In this document: positions 41,703 to 53,026 of the stretch, in pieces
Layout of the letters: every line of letters starts with the position of its first letter
How positions within the stretch are numbered: the first letter of the stretch is position 1
Assembly: GCF_024459955.1 (NCBI RefSeq)
Contig: NZ_JANFXK010000013.1
Span: 1 to 64,000 of the forward strand
Length of the DNA stretch: 64,000 nt
Source: Anaerovorax odorimutans
Lineage (GTDB): Bacteria; Bacillota; Clostridia; Peptostreptococcales; Anaerovoracaceae
Direction: 5' to 3'
Program-made: the position numbers and the translations under genes
Notes under the pieces: generated by a model
The model's database searches: none
What the model was told of the DNA's origin: nothing
Seen by the model: only the letters and a program-made list of their open reading frames with translations

Positions 41703-43055
41703 ATGAAAGATATGAACGCAATTTGGGAAGAAATATTAAATCTATTTGAACAAGAGCTTACCGGCGTCAGCTACAGAACATGGTTTCTGCCCCTGATACC
41801 GAAAGAAATCAACGAAGAACTAAAAATATTTTATATGGAAACGCCCGATGAATTTTCTCAGAGAGTCCTGGAAACCAGATATATGGAGAATCTCCAGAGA
41901 AAAGTGGAAACTGTTCTAAAGGAACCGTATCGAGTGATTGTCCAGCTGAAAGCGGAAGAGAACGAAGAAACCATCGAAGAAAAAAAGATAAAAGAAAATC
42001 CGAAAAAAATACTCAAGGACGAATTTTACTTTAATCCAAGATACAATTTCGAAAACTTTGTGGTGGGCAACAACAATAAATACGCTCACGCAGCGGCCCT
42101 GGCTGTTGCCGACGCTCCTTCCATGGCTTACAATCCCCTTTTCATTTATGGAGGTTCCGGTCTTGGAAAGACCCATCTGATGCACGCCATCGGCCACTAC
42201 ATAATGGAAAATCATCCCGATAAAAAAGTCCTCTATGTTTCATCTGAAATGTTTACCAACGAACTGATTAAATCATTGGAAGACAGAAAACGGATTCGCG
42301 CCTTTAAACAAAAATACAGGAACATCGATGTTTTGCTCATCGACGACATCCAGTTCATCGAAGGCAAAGAAGCGACTCAGGAAGAATTTTTCCATACATT
42401 TAATACGCTTTACGATTTAAACAAGCAGATTATCATATCCAGCGACCGGGCTCCCAACAAGCTGGTCAACCTGGAAGATCGGCTCACATCCAGATTTCAA
42501 TGGAACATGATCGCTGATATTCAGCCGCCGGACTATGAGACGAGAGTTGCGATCCTCCGAAAAAAAGCGGAACTGGAAAACGTGGAGCTGGACGACGATT
42601 TGTTTGAGGTAATCGGATTGATCGCGGAAAAGATCAAATTCAACATCCGCGAACTTGAAGGCGCTTTTACCCGAATCACCAGCTTTTCAACGCTTTTAAA
42701 TGAAAAGATAACCGTGAAGTTTGCCAGAAACATCTTAAAAGATATTTTATCGGCTAGCGATTTTAACATTTCCTGCGAATCCATAAAGAAAACGGTCTGC
42801 AAGAAATTCAATATCAAAATAGCAGATATTGAGTCTGCCAAAAGGACCAGGAATCTGGCATATCCAAGACAGATCGCCATGTATCTTTGCAGAGAACTGA
42901 CCGATACATCCCTGCCGAAGGTCGGTGAAGCCTTCGGAGGAAGAGACCATACCACCGTACTTCACGCTTACGACAAAATTTCCGCAGAACTGAAAACCAA
43001 TCAATCCACGGTCGATATCATCGACGAGCTGAAAGACGAATTAAACGGAAAATAA
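41703..43055 (+). CDS. dnaA: Chromosomal replication initiator DnaA
   Basis: A 450-residue initiator ATPase. Domain III has Walker A GGSGLGKTHL (about 150-159) and Walker B LLIDDIQFIEGKE. Domain IV has the DNA-binding signature GGRDHTTVLHAYDKI. Domain II is a short, Glu/Lys-rich linker near residues 85-105. AAGGGTAAG precedes ATG 41703. Confidence 0.99.
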   Translation: MKDMNAIWEEILNLFEQELTGVSYRTWFLPLIPKEINEELKIFYMETPDEFSQRVLETRYMENLQRKVETVLKEPYRVIVQLKAEENEETIEEKKIKENPKKILKDEFYFNPRYNFENFVVGNNNKYAHAAALAVADAPSMAYNPLFIYGGSGLGKTHLMHAIGHYIMENHPDKKVLYVSSEMFTNELIKSLEDRKRIRAFKQKYRNIDVLLIDDIQFIEGKEATQEEFFHTFNTLYDLNKQIIISSDRAPNKLVNLEDRLTSRFQWNMIADIQPPDYETRVAILRKKAELENVELDDDLFEVIGLIAEKIKFNIRELEGAFTRITSFSTLLNEKITVKFARNILKDILSASDFNISCESIKKTVCKKFNIKIADIESAKRTRNLAYPRQIAMYLCRELTDTSLPKVGEAFGGRDHTTVLHAYDKISAELKTNQSTVDIIDELKDELNGK

Positions 43056-43151
43056 AAGAAAAAGATATGCACATACCTCGTGCACAAAAAAAACAGGTTA
43101 CGAACAATTTTTGAAGAACAAATTTCGTTCAAAAATAAAAGAGCAAGAGGG

Positions 43152-43215
43152 TTATCAACAATATCAACACCCCCTATTACTACTATTACTAAAAATATAT
43201 ATAAAAAGAATAACA
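43152..43215 (+). other. oriC: Basal origin unwinding element (DnaA boxes, C-tract, DnaA-trios)
   Basis: In the dnaA-dnaN intergenic region: box TTATCAACA (43152-43160), adjoining box-like ATATCAACA (43161-43169), CCCCC (43170-43174), then CTA-TTA-CTA-CTA-TTA-CTA (43174-43191). The latter is six consecutive DnaA-trios, which read 3'-GAT or 3'-AAT on the complementary strand. An A/T run to 43215 follows. The order box, GC cluster, trios, AT-rich DNA is that of the Bacillus subtilis unwinding element. Confidence 0.9.
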
Positions 43216-43245
43216 GTCTTTTTGATCATTTTGGAGGTAACAAAT

Positions 43246-44364
43246 ATGAAATTTACATGCAGCCAGCAATCTCTGTCAAAAGCTTTAAATACAGTTTCAA
43301 AGGCAGTGACTTCGAGAACGACGATTCCAATACTGAAGGGAATCCTCTTAAAAGCATCGGCGGATGGCACTCTTACGCTGTCAGCTTCCGATTTGGATCT
43401 GAGTATCGAAAAAAAGATCTCTGTCAACGTAGAAGAAGAAGGATCCATCGTTGTGCTTTCCAAGCTCTTCAGCGATATTATCCGTAAACTGCCAAACGAA
43501 GATATCCTCATAGAGGAAAAAGAAAACAACAACGTGCTGATAAAAACATCTTCTTCAGAATTTACCATAGTTGGACTGGCAGCGGATGAGTTTCCCAATA
43601 TCAGTGAGCTGGAAAACCAGTCGGGAACATTGTCCTTTGACAGAGAGATATTCAAAGAGATGGTAAGGAAAACCTCTTTTGCCGCAAGTATTGATGAATC
43701 CAAAGGAATTATTGTCGGCGCTCTTCTGGAAATCGAACCGGACACGGTGAATATGGTAGCTTTGGACGGTTTCCGCATGGCGGTAGCAAGAGAAACCATG
43801 AAAAACGACAAAAGTACGAAGATCGTAGTGGCGGCAAAGATACTCAATGAAATAAATAAGATCGTCTCCGAATCCGAAGAAGAAGGAGATATTCAGATTA
43901 TACTCAGCGATAAGAAAGCTGTGATCCTGATTGAAAATACAAAGATCGTCATCCGGCTTCTGGAAGGTGAATTTATCAAGTATAAGGACATTATTCCCAC
44001 TCAGAATCAGACAAAGGTGGAAGTGGGCAGAGATGTTCTTTTGGAAAGTATTGAAAGAGCTTCCCTTCTGGCCAAGGAAGGAAAAAACAATCTGATTAAA
44101 TTAACCATAAAAAATAATCTTATGACGATTACTTCCAGATCCGAAGAGGGAAACGTAAAAGAAGAGATCATCATGGAAAAAACAGGTGAAGATCTGGAGA
44201 TAGGATTCAACTCCAAATACGTGATCGATGTTTTAAAAGCTGTCAGCGACGAGCAGGTTCTCATGGAATTCAACACCAGCACCACACCATGCCTGGTGAA
44301 ACCGATAATCGGCAACAGCTTCGAATATCTGATCCTCCCTGTAAGAATCGCCTCCAACTATTAA
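43246..44364 (+). CDS. dnaN: DNA polymerase III sliding clamp (beta subunit)
   Basis: A 372-residue ring clamp. It begins MKFTCSQQSLSKALNTVSKAV and has three repeated clamp folds; DGFRMAVAR and the C-terminal ...YLILPVRI segment are family landmarks. ATG 43246 follows TTGGAGGTAAC and is chosen over longer frames beginning upstream at 43111, which would read through the unwinding element. Confidence 0.98.
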   Translation: MKFTCSQQSLSKALNTVSKAVTSRTTIPILKGILLKASADGTLTLSASDLDLSIEKKISVNVEEEGSIVVLSKLFSDIIRKLPNEDILIEEKENNNVLIKTSSSEFTIVGLAADEFPNISELENQSGTLSFDREIFKEMVRKTSFAASIDESKGIIVGALLEIEPDTVNMVALDGFRMAVARETMKNDKSTKIVVAAKILNEINKIVSESEEEGDIQIILSDKKAVILIENTKIVIRLLEGEFIKYKDIIPTQNQTKVEVGRDVLLESIERASLLAKEGKNNLIKLTIKNNLMTITSRSEEGNVKEEIIMEKTGEDLEIGFNSKYVIDVLKAVSDEQVLMEFNTSTTPCLVKPIIGNSFEYLILPVRIASNY

Positions 44365-44366
44365 TC

Positions 44367-45449
44367 ATGTATATCAAAGAAATACAGCTCAAAGATTTTC
44401 GCAATTATAAAGAGCTGAACGTGCAGTTTCATAAAAACGTAAACATTTTCCTTGGGCAGAATGCCCAGGGAAAAACCAATTTATTGGAGAGTATTTATAT
44501 CACTTCCATGGGAAAATCCTTCCGCACCAGCAAAGACCGGGAAATGATCCGCTTTGGGGAGGATTTTTTCAGAGTTAAGATAAAAGCCTTCAAAGACGAT
44601 GACCTGGTCGTAGAGATCGCGGTCAACCAGGAAGGAAAAAAAGGAATCAAGGTAGACGGCGTCAAGGCTAGAAAGCTTTCACAGCTTTTGGAACAGATCT
44701 ACATCGTTATTTTTTCTCCGGAAGACCTGCGGATCGTAAAGGACGAGCCTGAAAAAAGACGCAAATTCATAGATCGGGAGCTCTGTCAGATAAAGCCTTC
44801 GTACTACAGCAATTTGAACCGTTACAGAAAAGCTCTGCTTCAGAGAAACGCTTATCTGAAAGAACCCCGCATTGATGAAGGTATTTTGGATATCTGGGAC
44901 AGCGAGCTGGCCGAATACGGGAGCAGGATCATTGTTCAAAGAGACGCTTTCGTAAAGAAACTCAGTCAAATGAGCAGCCAGATACATAAGGCCATTACCA
45001 ACCAAAAGGAAGAGCTGGAAATTTTCTACGAACCCAGTATAGAGCTGTGCGGGGATCAAAAAAATAAATTTTATGAAATGCTCCAAAAATGCAGAGAGAG
45101 GGATATCAGGAACCGCACCACAGGTAAAGGTCCTCATAAAGATGATTTGCTGCTTAAAGCCAATGGGGTCGATATAAGAAATTTCGGCTCCCAGGGGCAG
45201 CAGAGGACCGCGGCGCTTTCTCTCAAACTATCCGAAATCAGGCTGATTAAGGAAGAGACAGGGGAAAATCCGGTTTTGCTTTTGGATGACGTACTTTCCG
45301 AGCTGGACCAGGAGCGGCAGAATTTTTTAATCCGCTCCCTGAGCGACACGCAGATTTTCATAACAACTACGGAAATTTCTCAGCAGGCCATAGAATCTCT
45401 GGGAGAAATACGCTATTTCAATATTGAAAACGGAAAAATTATTTCGTAA
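44367..45449 (+). CDS. recF: DNA replication and repair protein RecF
   Basis: A 360-residue SMC-like ATPase loading RecA at gaps. Walker A is GQNAQGKTNLLE, the signature region is GSQGQQRTAALSLKL, and Walker B is VLLLDDVLSELD. ATG 44367 begins two bases after the dnaN stop without a ribosome binding site of its own, so it is probably translationally coupled. The small S4-domain gene (yaaA) often found between dnaN and recF is missing. Confidence 0.97.
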   Translation: MYIKEIQLKDFRNYKELNVQFHKNVNIFLGQNAQGKTNLLESIYITSMGKSFRTSKDREMIRFGEDFFRVKIKAFKDDDLVVEIAVNQEGKKGIKVDGVKARKLSQLLEQIYIVIFSPEDLRIVKDEPEKRRKFIDRELCQIKPSYYSNLNRYRKALLQRNAYLKEPRIDEGILDIWDSELAEYGSRIIVQRDAFVKKLSQMSSQIHKAITNQKEELEIFYEPSIELCGDQKNKFYEMLQKCRERDIRNRTTGKGPHKDDLLLKANGVDIRNFGSQGQQRTAALSLKLSEIRLIKEETGENPVLLLDDVLSELDQERQNFLIRSLSDTQIFITTTEISQQAIESLGEIRYFNIENGKIIS

Positions 45450-45536
45450 AAAGAGTTCCTATAGAATTTTAATACCCTGAGAAGCGCTAAATTAGCCATA
45501 TAACCCTGTGAAACAAGAAAATAATAAAAAAAGACC

Positions 45537-45573
45537 AAAACGCACTTAAACTTGTAATAGGTGCGTTTTTGTT
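45537..45573 (+). terminator. Terminator after recF
   Basis: AAAACGCAC (45537-45545) and GTGCGTTTT (45561-45569) pair around a 15-base loop, followed by T-rich sequence. The gyrB promoter overlaps it. Confidence 0.8.
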
Positions 45574-45580
45574 GTATAAT
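45552..45580 (+). promoter_or_regulatory. gyrB promoter
   Basis: TTGTAA (45552-45557) lies in the loop of the recF terminator, followed by a 17-base spacer and a perfect TATAAT (45575-45580). The gyrB start is about 75 bases downstream. Confidence 0.7.
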
Positions 45581-45626
45581 ATCATATCTGTGAAGTTTAC
45601 AGATTCTCATAGCAGGATCATTATAA

Positions 45627-47573
<1,947 letters not shown>

Positions 47574-47590
47574 AATACAGGGGGTAACAA

Positions 47591-50101
47591 GTGGCAAATT
47601 TAATCGAGGATCAAAAGCTGATCCAACATGAAATATACAAGGAAATGAAAGACTCCTACATCGATTACGCCATGAGTGTAATCGTTGGCAGAGCGCTTCC
47701 CGATGTACGGGACGGACTGAAGCCCGTACACAGAAGAATTTTGTACGGAATGAGCGGACTGGGCGTTACGCCGGACAAGCCATATAAGAAATCGGCTCGT
47801 ATCGTCGGCGAAGTAATGGGTAAATATCACCCTCACGGCGACAGTTCCATTTACGATGCCATGGTAAGACTGGCACAGCCGTTTTCCACAAGATACATGC
47901 TGGTAGACGGGCACGGAAACTTTGGTTCCGTGGACGGACACGGCGCTGCGGCTATGCGTTATACGGAAGCCAGAATGACGCCATTTGCCCTGCAGATGCT
48001 GCGGGACATTGAAAAAGAAACCGTTGATTTTATGCCAAACTTTGACGAGGAAGAACAGGAACCTACCGTACTTCCTTCCAGAATTCCCAATCTTCTGGTA
48101 AATGGCAGCAACGGTATTGCCGTAGGTATGGCTACTTCCATTCCTCCCCACAATCTGGGAGAGGTTATTGATGCTGCCGTAAAAATGATTGAAGATAAGG
48201 ACTGCACCATAGATGATCTGATTCAGATTGTAAAAGGTCCTGATTTCCCGACCGGCGCTATGATTATGGGCAAAAACAACATCAAAAATGCCTACCGCAC
48301 CGGGCAGGGAAAGGTAATTGTCCGTTCAAAGACAGAAATTGAGGAGACTACCAGAGGCAGATCTCAGATTATCGTTACGGAGATTCCTTATCAGGTTAAC
48401 AAGGCCAGACTGATTGAAAAGATTGCCGAGCTGGTTAAAGATAAGCGGGTTGACGGCATCTCCGATATCCGGGATGAATCCTCCAGCCGGGAAGGCATGA
48501 GAATTGTAATTGAGCTGAAAAAGGACGCCAATCCACAGATCACGCTCAACCGACTATTCAAACATACTCAGCTGCAGGAAAGCTATAGTATGATTATGAT
48601 TGCCCTTGTGAGGGGCGAACCGAAAATCCTCAATCTTTATGAGATTCTGGATGAATATTTAAAGCATCAGTTCGATGTCGTAACCAGAAGAACAAAATAT
48701 GACCTCAAAAAAGCGGAAGCAAGAGCGCATATCTTAGAAGGTTTGCGTATTGCCCTTGATAATATCGATGAGATCATTCGGATTATCCGTTCCAGCTACA
48801 ACGATGCCAGAGAAAAACTGATGGAACGGTTCGGACTTTCTGAAATACAGGCTCAGGCAATTCTCGATATGAGACTTGCCCGTCTGCAGGGTTTGGAACG
48901 GGAAAAAATTGAAGACGAATACGCGGAATTGCAAAAACGCATTTCTTATTACAAAGAGCTTTTATCCGATGACGATAAGATGATGGGTGTTATTCGCGAT
49001 GAGCTTATTGAGATAAGAGAAAAGTACAGCGATAAAAGAAGAACAAAGATCATGGCAAATGCTACGGAGATCGATGAGGAAGACCTGATTCAGGAAAAAC
49101 AGGTAGCCGTTACCCTGACTCATATGGGATATCTCAAGCGGATTCCTGCAGATACCTATAAGACCCAGAGAAGAGGCGGAAAAGGAATCACAGGCCTGAC
49201 TACCCGGGAAAACGATTTTGTAAAGAATTTGATTATGACATCGACCCACGATTATCTTATGTTCTTTACAAACACCGGAAAAGCGCATAAGATAAAGGCA
49301 TACGAGATTCCGGAGGCTACGAGAACCGCCAAAGGAACGCCTGCGGTTAACTTCCTCAATCTCATGCAGAGAGAGAGAATCACCGCTGTAATTCCGATTC
49401 AGGAATTCTCAGAAGACAAATTCCTGATCGCTGTGACAAAGCACGGTACTATCAAAAAGACAGCGCTGGCCAATTTCGATACCAACAGAAAAACAGGTCT
49501 GATAGCCATCAATCTAAAAGAAGGCGATCAGCTTGTGGATATCAAGCAGACGACGGGAACGGATAATGTTATCATTGTTACGAAGCACGGAAAATGTATC
49601 TGCTTCTCCGAGGATGACGTGAGAGCTATGGGCAGAATCGCAGGCGGCGTTCGGGCCATCAAGCTGGAGGGCGATGATGAGGTGGTTTCCATGGAGCTGG
49701 TACAGTCAGACCAGCAGCTTTTAGTAGTAACCACCAACGGATACGGCAAGAGAACGCCTGTCAAAGATTATAAGATTCAGGTGAGAGGCGGAAAAGGCCT
49801 TCTGACCTACGATAAGGCTAAGTTCAAGAAGACCGGCGAACTGGTCGGAGCTATGGTCGTTGATGAAGATGACGAGATTCTGCTTATCAATTCCGATGGT
49901 ATTGTGATTCGGATTGAAGCAAAAGAAGTTTCAGTTCTGGGCAGAGCTACGCAGGGCGTTAAGATCATGAAGGTTGAAGAAGATGCCAATATTATAGCCA
50001 TGGCCAAAGTTATCAAAGAAGAAGATATCGAAGAGGAACTGGAAGAACAGAAAAATCCTAATGAAAAAGGCAGCGGCCAGATTCAGATGAAGACAGAATA
50101 G
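47591..50101 (+). CDS. gyrA: DNA gyrase subunit A
   Basis: An 836-residue breakage-rejoining subunit. The catalytic tyrosine is in [10 protein letters not shown]. The quinolone-resistance region reads [17 protein letters not shown]. The GyrA box QRRGGKG in the C-terminal domain identifies gyrase rather than topoisomerase IV. Start codon GTG 47591, 17 bases after gyrB. The C-terminal tail is Glu/Lys-rich. Confidence 0.99.
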   Translation: MANLIEDQKLIQHEIYKEMKDSYIDYAMSVIVGRALPDVRDGLKPVHRRILYGMSGLGVTPDKPYKKSARIVGEVMGKYHPHGDSSIYDAMVRLAQPFSTRYMLVDGHGNFGSVDGHGAAAMRYTEARMTPFALQMLRDIEKETVDFMPNFDEEEQEPTVLPSRIPNLLVNGSNGIAVGMATSIPPHNLGEVIDAAVKMIEDKDCTIDDLIQIVKGPDFPTGAMIMGKNNIKNAYRTGQGKVIVRSKTEIEETTRGRSQIIVTEIPYQVNKARLIEKIAELVKDKRVDGISDIRDESSSREGMRIVIELKKDANPQITLNRLFKHTQLQESYSMIMIALVRGEPKILNLYEILDEYLKHQFDVVTRRTKYDLKKAEARAHILEGLRIALDNIDEIIRIIRSSYNDAREKLMERFGLSEIQAQAILDMRLARLQGLEREKIEDEYAELQKRISYYKELLSDDDKMMGVIRDELIEIREKYSDKRRTKIMANATEIDEEDLIQEKQVAVTLTHMGYLKRIPADTYKTQRRGGKGITGLTTRENDFVKNLIMTSTHDYLMFFTNTGKAHKIKAYEIPEATRTAKGTPAVNFLNLMQRERITAVIPIQEFSEDKFLIAVTKHGTIKKTALANFDTNRKTGLIAINLKEGDQLVDIKQTTGTDNVIIVTKHGKCICFSEDDVRAMGRIAGGVRAIKLEGDDEVVSMELVQSDQQLLVVTTNGYGKRTPVKDYKIQVRGGKGLLTYDKAKFKKTGELVGAMVVDEDDEILLINSDGIVIRIEAKEVSVLGRATQGVKIMKVEEDANIIAMAKVIKEEDIEEELEEQKNPNEKGSGQIQMKTE

Positions 50102-50111
50102 GAGAAATTAA

Positions 50112-50516
50112 ATGGGTGATTTGTTAAAATTTTCAATACCGGGTAAACCCGAATATGTGAAAATAGCCAAGCTGGCTGTTGGGTCCGCCGCGGGAACGGC
50201 AAATTTTAATATAGAAGCCATTGAAGACATTGAGATTGCAGTGGGGGAGGCATGTAAGAACATTACATGCCACGGTTTTGATGGGTTCAGCAATTTTTAT
50301 GAGGTAGAATGTCAGATTGATGAGGAAAGACTGGTTATCACAGTTTCGGACAAATCCTGTGAACACGGTCTTGAAAAGCATAAAAAGCCTTGTTTGGATT
50401 GTCCCAACGAAGGAAACCTGGGCGTATATATTATTAAATCACTGATGGATGAAGTAGAAATCGTTAAGGCAGAAGACGGAAACAACAGTATCAGAATGGT
50501 GAAGAATAAATGCTGA
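50112..50516 (+). CDS. Anti-sigma factor, serine-protein kinase (RsbW/SpoIIAB-like)
   Basis: A 134-residue GHKL-fold kinase. The N-box region IEDIEIAVGEACKNITCHGF and the G-box EGNLGVYIIKSLMDEVEI are typical of RsbW/SpoIIAB anti-sigma factors. It should bind and hold the sigma factor encoded next, with which it overlaps by seven bases. Partner switching normally needs an anti-anti-sigma factor, but no such gene is adjacent. It lies ten bases after gyrA. Confidence 0.88.
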   Translation: MGDLLKFSIPGKPEYVKIAKLAVGSAAGTANFNIEAIEDIEIAVGEACKNITCHGFDGFSNFYEVECQIDEERLVITVSDKSCEHGLEKHKKPCLDCPNEGNLGVYIIKSLMDEVEIVKAEDGNNSIRMVKNKC

Positions 50517-51244
50517 AGGAAGAATTGTTCAACCAGTATCAGAAGACGAAAGATTTGTCATTGAGAAATGAAATTGTGGAATCTTATCTGTACATGGTAG
50601 ATATTTTGATTCGAAAATATTTGAACAAGGGCGTGGAGTACGATGATCTGTATCAGGTTGGAGCCATGGCCCTGATTTCCGCTGTGGAAAGATTCGATCC
50701 GTCCAAGGGTTATGAATTTTCCAGCTTTGCTACGCCCACCATTATTGGAGAAATAAAAAAATATTTCCGCGATAAGGAATGGAGCGTCAAGGTGCCAAGA
50801 AGGCTGAAGGAACTTTCCGGAAAGCTGCAGTCCGCGAGGGAAGAGCTTTTCAACAGTCTGCAGAGGAATCCGACGATTCCTGAATTAGCCAAATATACCG
50901 GCTATTCGGAGGAGGACGTGCTGCAGGCTATGGAGGGAAGCATGGCTTACAACGCTTATTCTCTCAACCAAACCTTTGATGACGTGGGAGAAGAAGGTGA
51001 AGGGTCGGCCCTTGAAAAATACGCAGCAATCGAGGATGCCGGGTATGACAGACTGGAATACGGAGAGATGATATCGAAGGTACTGGATGAACTCAGCGAT
51101 ACCAATAAATACATTTTCAAAAAAAGATTTGTAGAAGATCGGTCACAGGCGGAAATAGCAAAACGTCTGGGAGTATCTCAGATGACTATTTCCCGTGCGG
51201 AAAAAAATATAAAAGAGCGTTTTCAGCGGGAAGCGCAATGCTAG
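50510..51244 (+). CDS. SigB/SigF/SigG-family RNA polymerase sigma factor
   Basis: A 244-residue alternative sigma factor. Region 2 has YDDLYQVGAMALISAVERFDPSKGYEFSSFATPTIIGEIKK (landmarks DLYQVGAMAL and FSSFATPTI), region 3 has VKVPRRLKEL, and region 4 ends with a helix-turn-helix (SQAEIAKRLGVSQMTISRAEK). Similarity is to the sigma-B/F/G group. Its pairing with a single anti-sigma gene beside gyrA, away from a spoIIA-like operon, suggests a stress-type sigma-B rather than sigma-F or sigma-G, but this cannot be settled by eye. Confidence 0.88.
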   Translation: MLKEELFNQYQKTKDLSLRNEIVESYLYMVDILIRKYLNKGVEYDDLYQVGAMALISAVERFDPSKGYEFSSFATPTIIGEIKKYFRDKEWSVKVPRRLKELSGKLQSAREELFNSLQRNPTIPELAKYTGYSEEDVLQAMEGSMAYNAYSLNQTFDDVGEEGEGSALEKYAAIEDAGYDRLEYGEMISKVLDELSDTNKYIFKKRFVEDRSQAEIAKRLGVSQMTISRAEKNIKERFQREAQC

Positions 51245-51259
51245 GAGGAATTGAAGAAG

Positions 51260-52240
51260 ATGAAAAGAGTCTTTTCGGGCGTACAGCCCACAGGAAATAT
51301 CCATATAGGAAACTATCTGGGAGCGCTAAAGCAATTCGTAGAGCTTCAGGAAGAAAATGAATGTATCTACTGTATCGTCGATATGCATTCAATCACGGTT
51401 CCTCAGGATCCAAAGGAACTGAGAAAAAATACCCTGGATGTAGCCGCCTTATATCTGGCGGTGGGAGTAGATCCTTCCAAGTCCATCGTATTTGTGCAGT
51501 CCGACGTACCGGGACATGCTGAGCTTTCATGGGTGCTGACCTGCAATTCCTATACCGGAGAACTTTCCAGAATGACTCAGTTTAAGGACAAGAGCAAGGG
51601 AAGAGAATCAGCCCCGACAGGACTCTTTACTTATCCGATTCTGATGGCTGCCGATATTCTTCTGTACGATACGGACATTGTTCCTGTGGGAAATGACCAG
51701 AAACAGCACATTGAGCTGTGCAGGGATATTGCCATCCGCATCAACAATAAATATAAAAAGACCTTTGTGGTTCCTGACGGAAGATTCCTTAAAGCAGGGG
51801 CCAGAATTATGGCTCTGGATGATCCTCAAAAGAAAATGAGCAAGAGCGCGGAAAACATTCACAGCAGAATTTCCCTGCTGGACGAACCTTCTAAGATAAA
51901 AAAATCGATTATGCGGGCGACCACGGATTCGGAAGGAAGCATACGCTTTGATGCTGAAAACAAGCCGGGAATCAGTAATCTGCTCAATATATACAGCGTT
52001 TTTTCCGGCAAGGAAATTGCAGATATTGAAAAGGATTATGAAGGCCGGGGATACGGAGATTTTAAAAAGGATCTTGTGGAGGTCACAATGGAGGCGCTTA
52101 CTCCGATCAAAGAAAGATTCGAAGAAATACGCAATTCCGACGAGCTGATAAAAATACTGCGGGATGGAGCTGAGAAAGCCAATGCCATCGCAGAAAAGAC
52201 CATGAAACGGGTAAAAGATAATTTTGGACTGGGAATTTAA
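51260..52240 (+). CDS. trpS: Tryptophanyl-tRNA synthetase
   Basis: A 326-residue class I synthetase charging tRNA-Trp. The HIGH motif is GNIHIGNYLGAL and KMSKS is present as KKMSKSAENIHSRI. SGVQPTG starts the Rossmann fold. ATG 51260 is selected, since AGGAGGAA directly abuts an in-frame TTG at 51251. No T-box leader is seen; the gene follows the sigma factor by 15 bases. Confidence 0.98.
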   Translation: MKRVFSGVQPTGNIHIGNYLGALKQFVELQEENECIYCIVDMHSITVPQDPKELRKNTLDVAALYLAVGVDPSKSIVFVQSDVPGHAELSWVLTCNSYTGELSRMTQFKDKSKGRESAPTGLFTYPILMAADILLYDTDIVPVGNDQKQHIELCRDIAIRINNKYKKTFVVPDGRFLKAGARIMALDDPQKKMSKSAENIHSRISLLDEPSKIKKSIMRATTDSEGSIRFDAENKPGISNLLNIYSVFSGKEIADIEKDYEGRGYGDFKKDLVEVTMEALTPIKERFEEIRNSDELIKILRDGAEKANAIAEKTMKRVKDNFGLGI

Positions 52241-52245
52241 ATGAA

Positions 52246-52272
52246 AAAAGGCCGCTGACCAGGCGGCCTTTT
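52246..52272 (+). terminator. Terminator after trpS
   Basis: AAAAGGCCGC / GCGGCCTTTT, ten-base arms with a seven-base loop, beginning six bases after the trpS stop. Confidence 0.92.
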
Positions 52273-52278
52273 CCATAC

Positions 52279-52307
52279 TTGCCCTTCCTGACCAAACTTG
52301 ATATAAT
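52279..52307 (+). promoter_or_regulatory. Promoter of the zinc-ribbon gene pair
   Basis: TTGCCC (52279-52284), a 17-base spacer and a perfect TATAAT (52302-52307), directly after the trpS terminator. Confidence 0.7.
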
Positions 52308-52338
52308 CTATTAAAATCCAGAAAAAGGAGTGTTTACT

Positions 52339-52992
52339 ATGGCGCTTTTAAAATGCCCGGAATGCGGCGAATATGTTTCGGAATTCGCAAATTCGTGTCC
52401 ACACTGCGGATGCCCGATGTCCGATATTGCCCAGGAAAATCAAATTGATGACAGAAGTTGGGAAAATAGTAAGAAAAAAAGCAATACCAACACTCAGGTT
52501 TACAGCCAGGAGGAGTTGGAGCAGGCCCTGCAGGAAGCAAAAGCCGGTCGGAGTCAGCGGGGGCAGCAGAGAAAACCCGGACAGAAACGGGTTGTAAAAA
52601 ATTCGGAAAGCACCTTTTCCGCAAAGAAAAAGCCTAAAAAGAAAAAAGAGAGTAAAAAAGGGCTGAAAATAGCTCTTATTGTGATAATCGCTATTGTTGT
52701 AATTGGAGGAGGTGTCGCATATTATTTCGCAATGGTCGGCCCTTCCAAGGCAAGCAAGGACCCGTCGGATATGACGGACCCTGCTGATATGACGACGCAG
52801 GAGACCTATCAAAATTACGAATCGACAAAACAATCCACAAAGGAGACAACAAAGGAAAAAAAGAAGAAAGAAACAAAGGCAACGGAGAAATCCACAAAAT
52901 CTACGACTCAAAAACAGACAACCAAACAGCCGACAACGCAGGCGCCGACTCAGGCACCGACTGAAGCTCCGGATACGCCTGCCAATGAATAG
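52339..52992 (+). CDS. Zinc-ribbon membrane protein, Thr-rich tail (first of two paralogues)
   Basis: A 217-residue protein with an N-terminal zinc ribbon (CPECGEY, then CPHCGCP), a basic linker (KKKPKKKKESKK), one transmembrane helix near residues 109-130 and an extracellular-looking tail rich in Thr, Lys, Gln and Pro (TTQKQTTKQPTTQAPTQAPT). The ribbon should face the cytoplasm. Function unknown; the gene after it has the same layout. ATG 52339 after AAAGGAG is preferred over GTG 52330. Confidence 0.85.
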   Translation: MALLKCPECGEYVSEFANSCPHCGCPMSDIAQENQIDDRSWENSKKKSNTNTQVYSQEELEQALQEAKAGRSQRGQQRKPGQKRVVKNSESTFSAKKKPKKKKESKKGLKIALIVIIAIVVIGGGVAYYFAMVGPSKASKDPSDMTDPADMTTQETYQNYESTKQSTKETTKEKKKKETKATEKSTKSTTQKQTTKQPTTQAPTQAPTEAPDTPANE

Positions 52993-53026
52993 AGGATAAG
53001 AGAATTTTTTAAAAGGGGGAATCAAT

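Noticed and set aside
44289-44366. An earlier recF start inside dnaN
   Set aside because: The extra residues are not RecF-like; the conserved N-terminus MYIKEIQLKDFRNY begins at 44367.
51245-51259. A T-box leader for trpS
   Set aside because: Only 15 bases separate trpS from the sigma-factor gene, which leaves no room for a T-box RNA.
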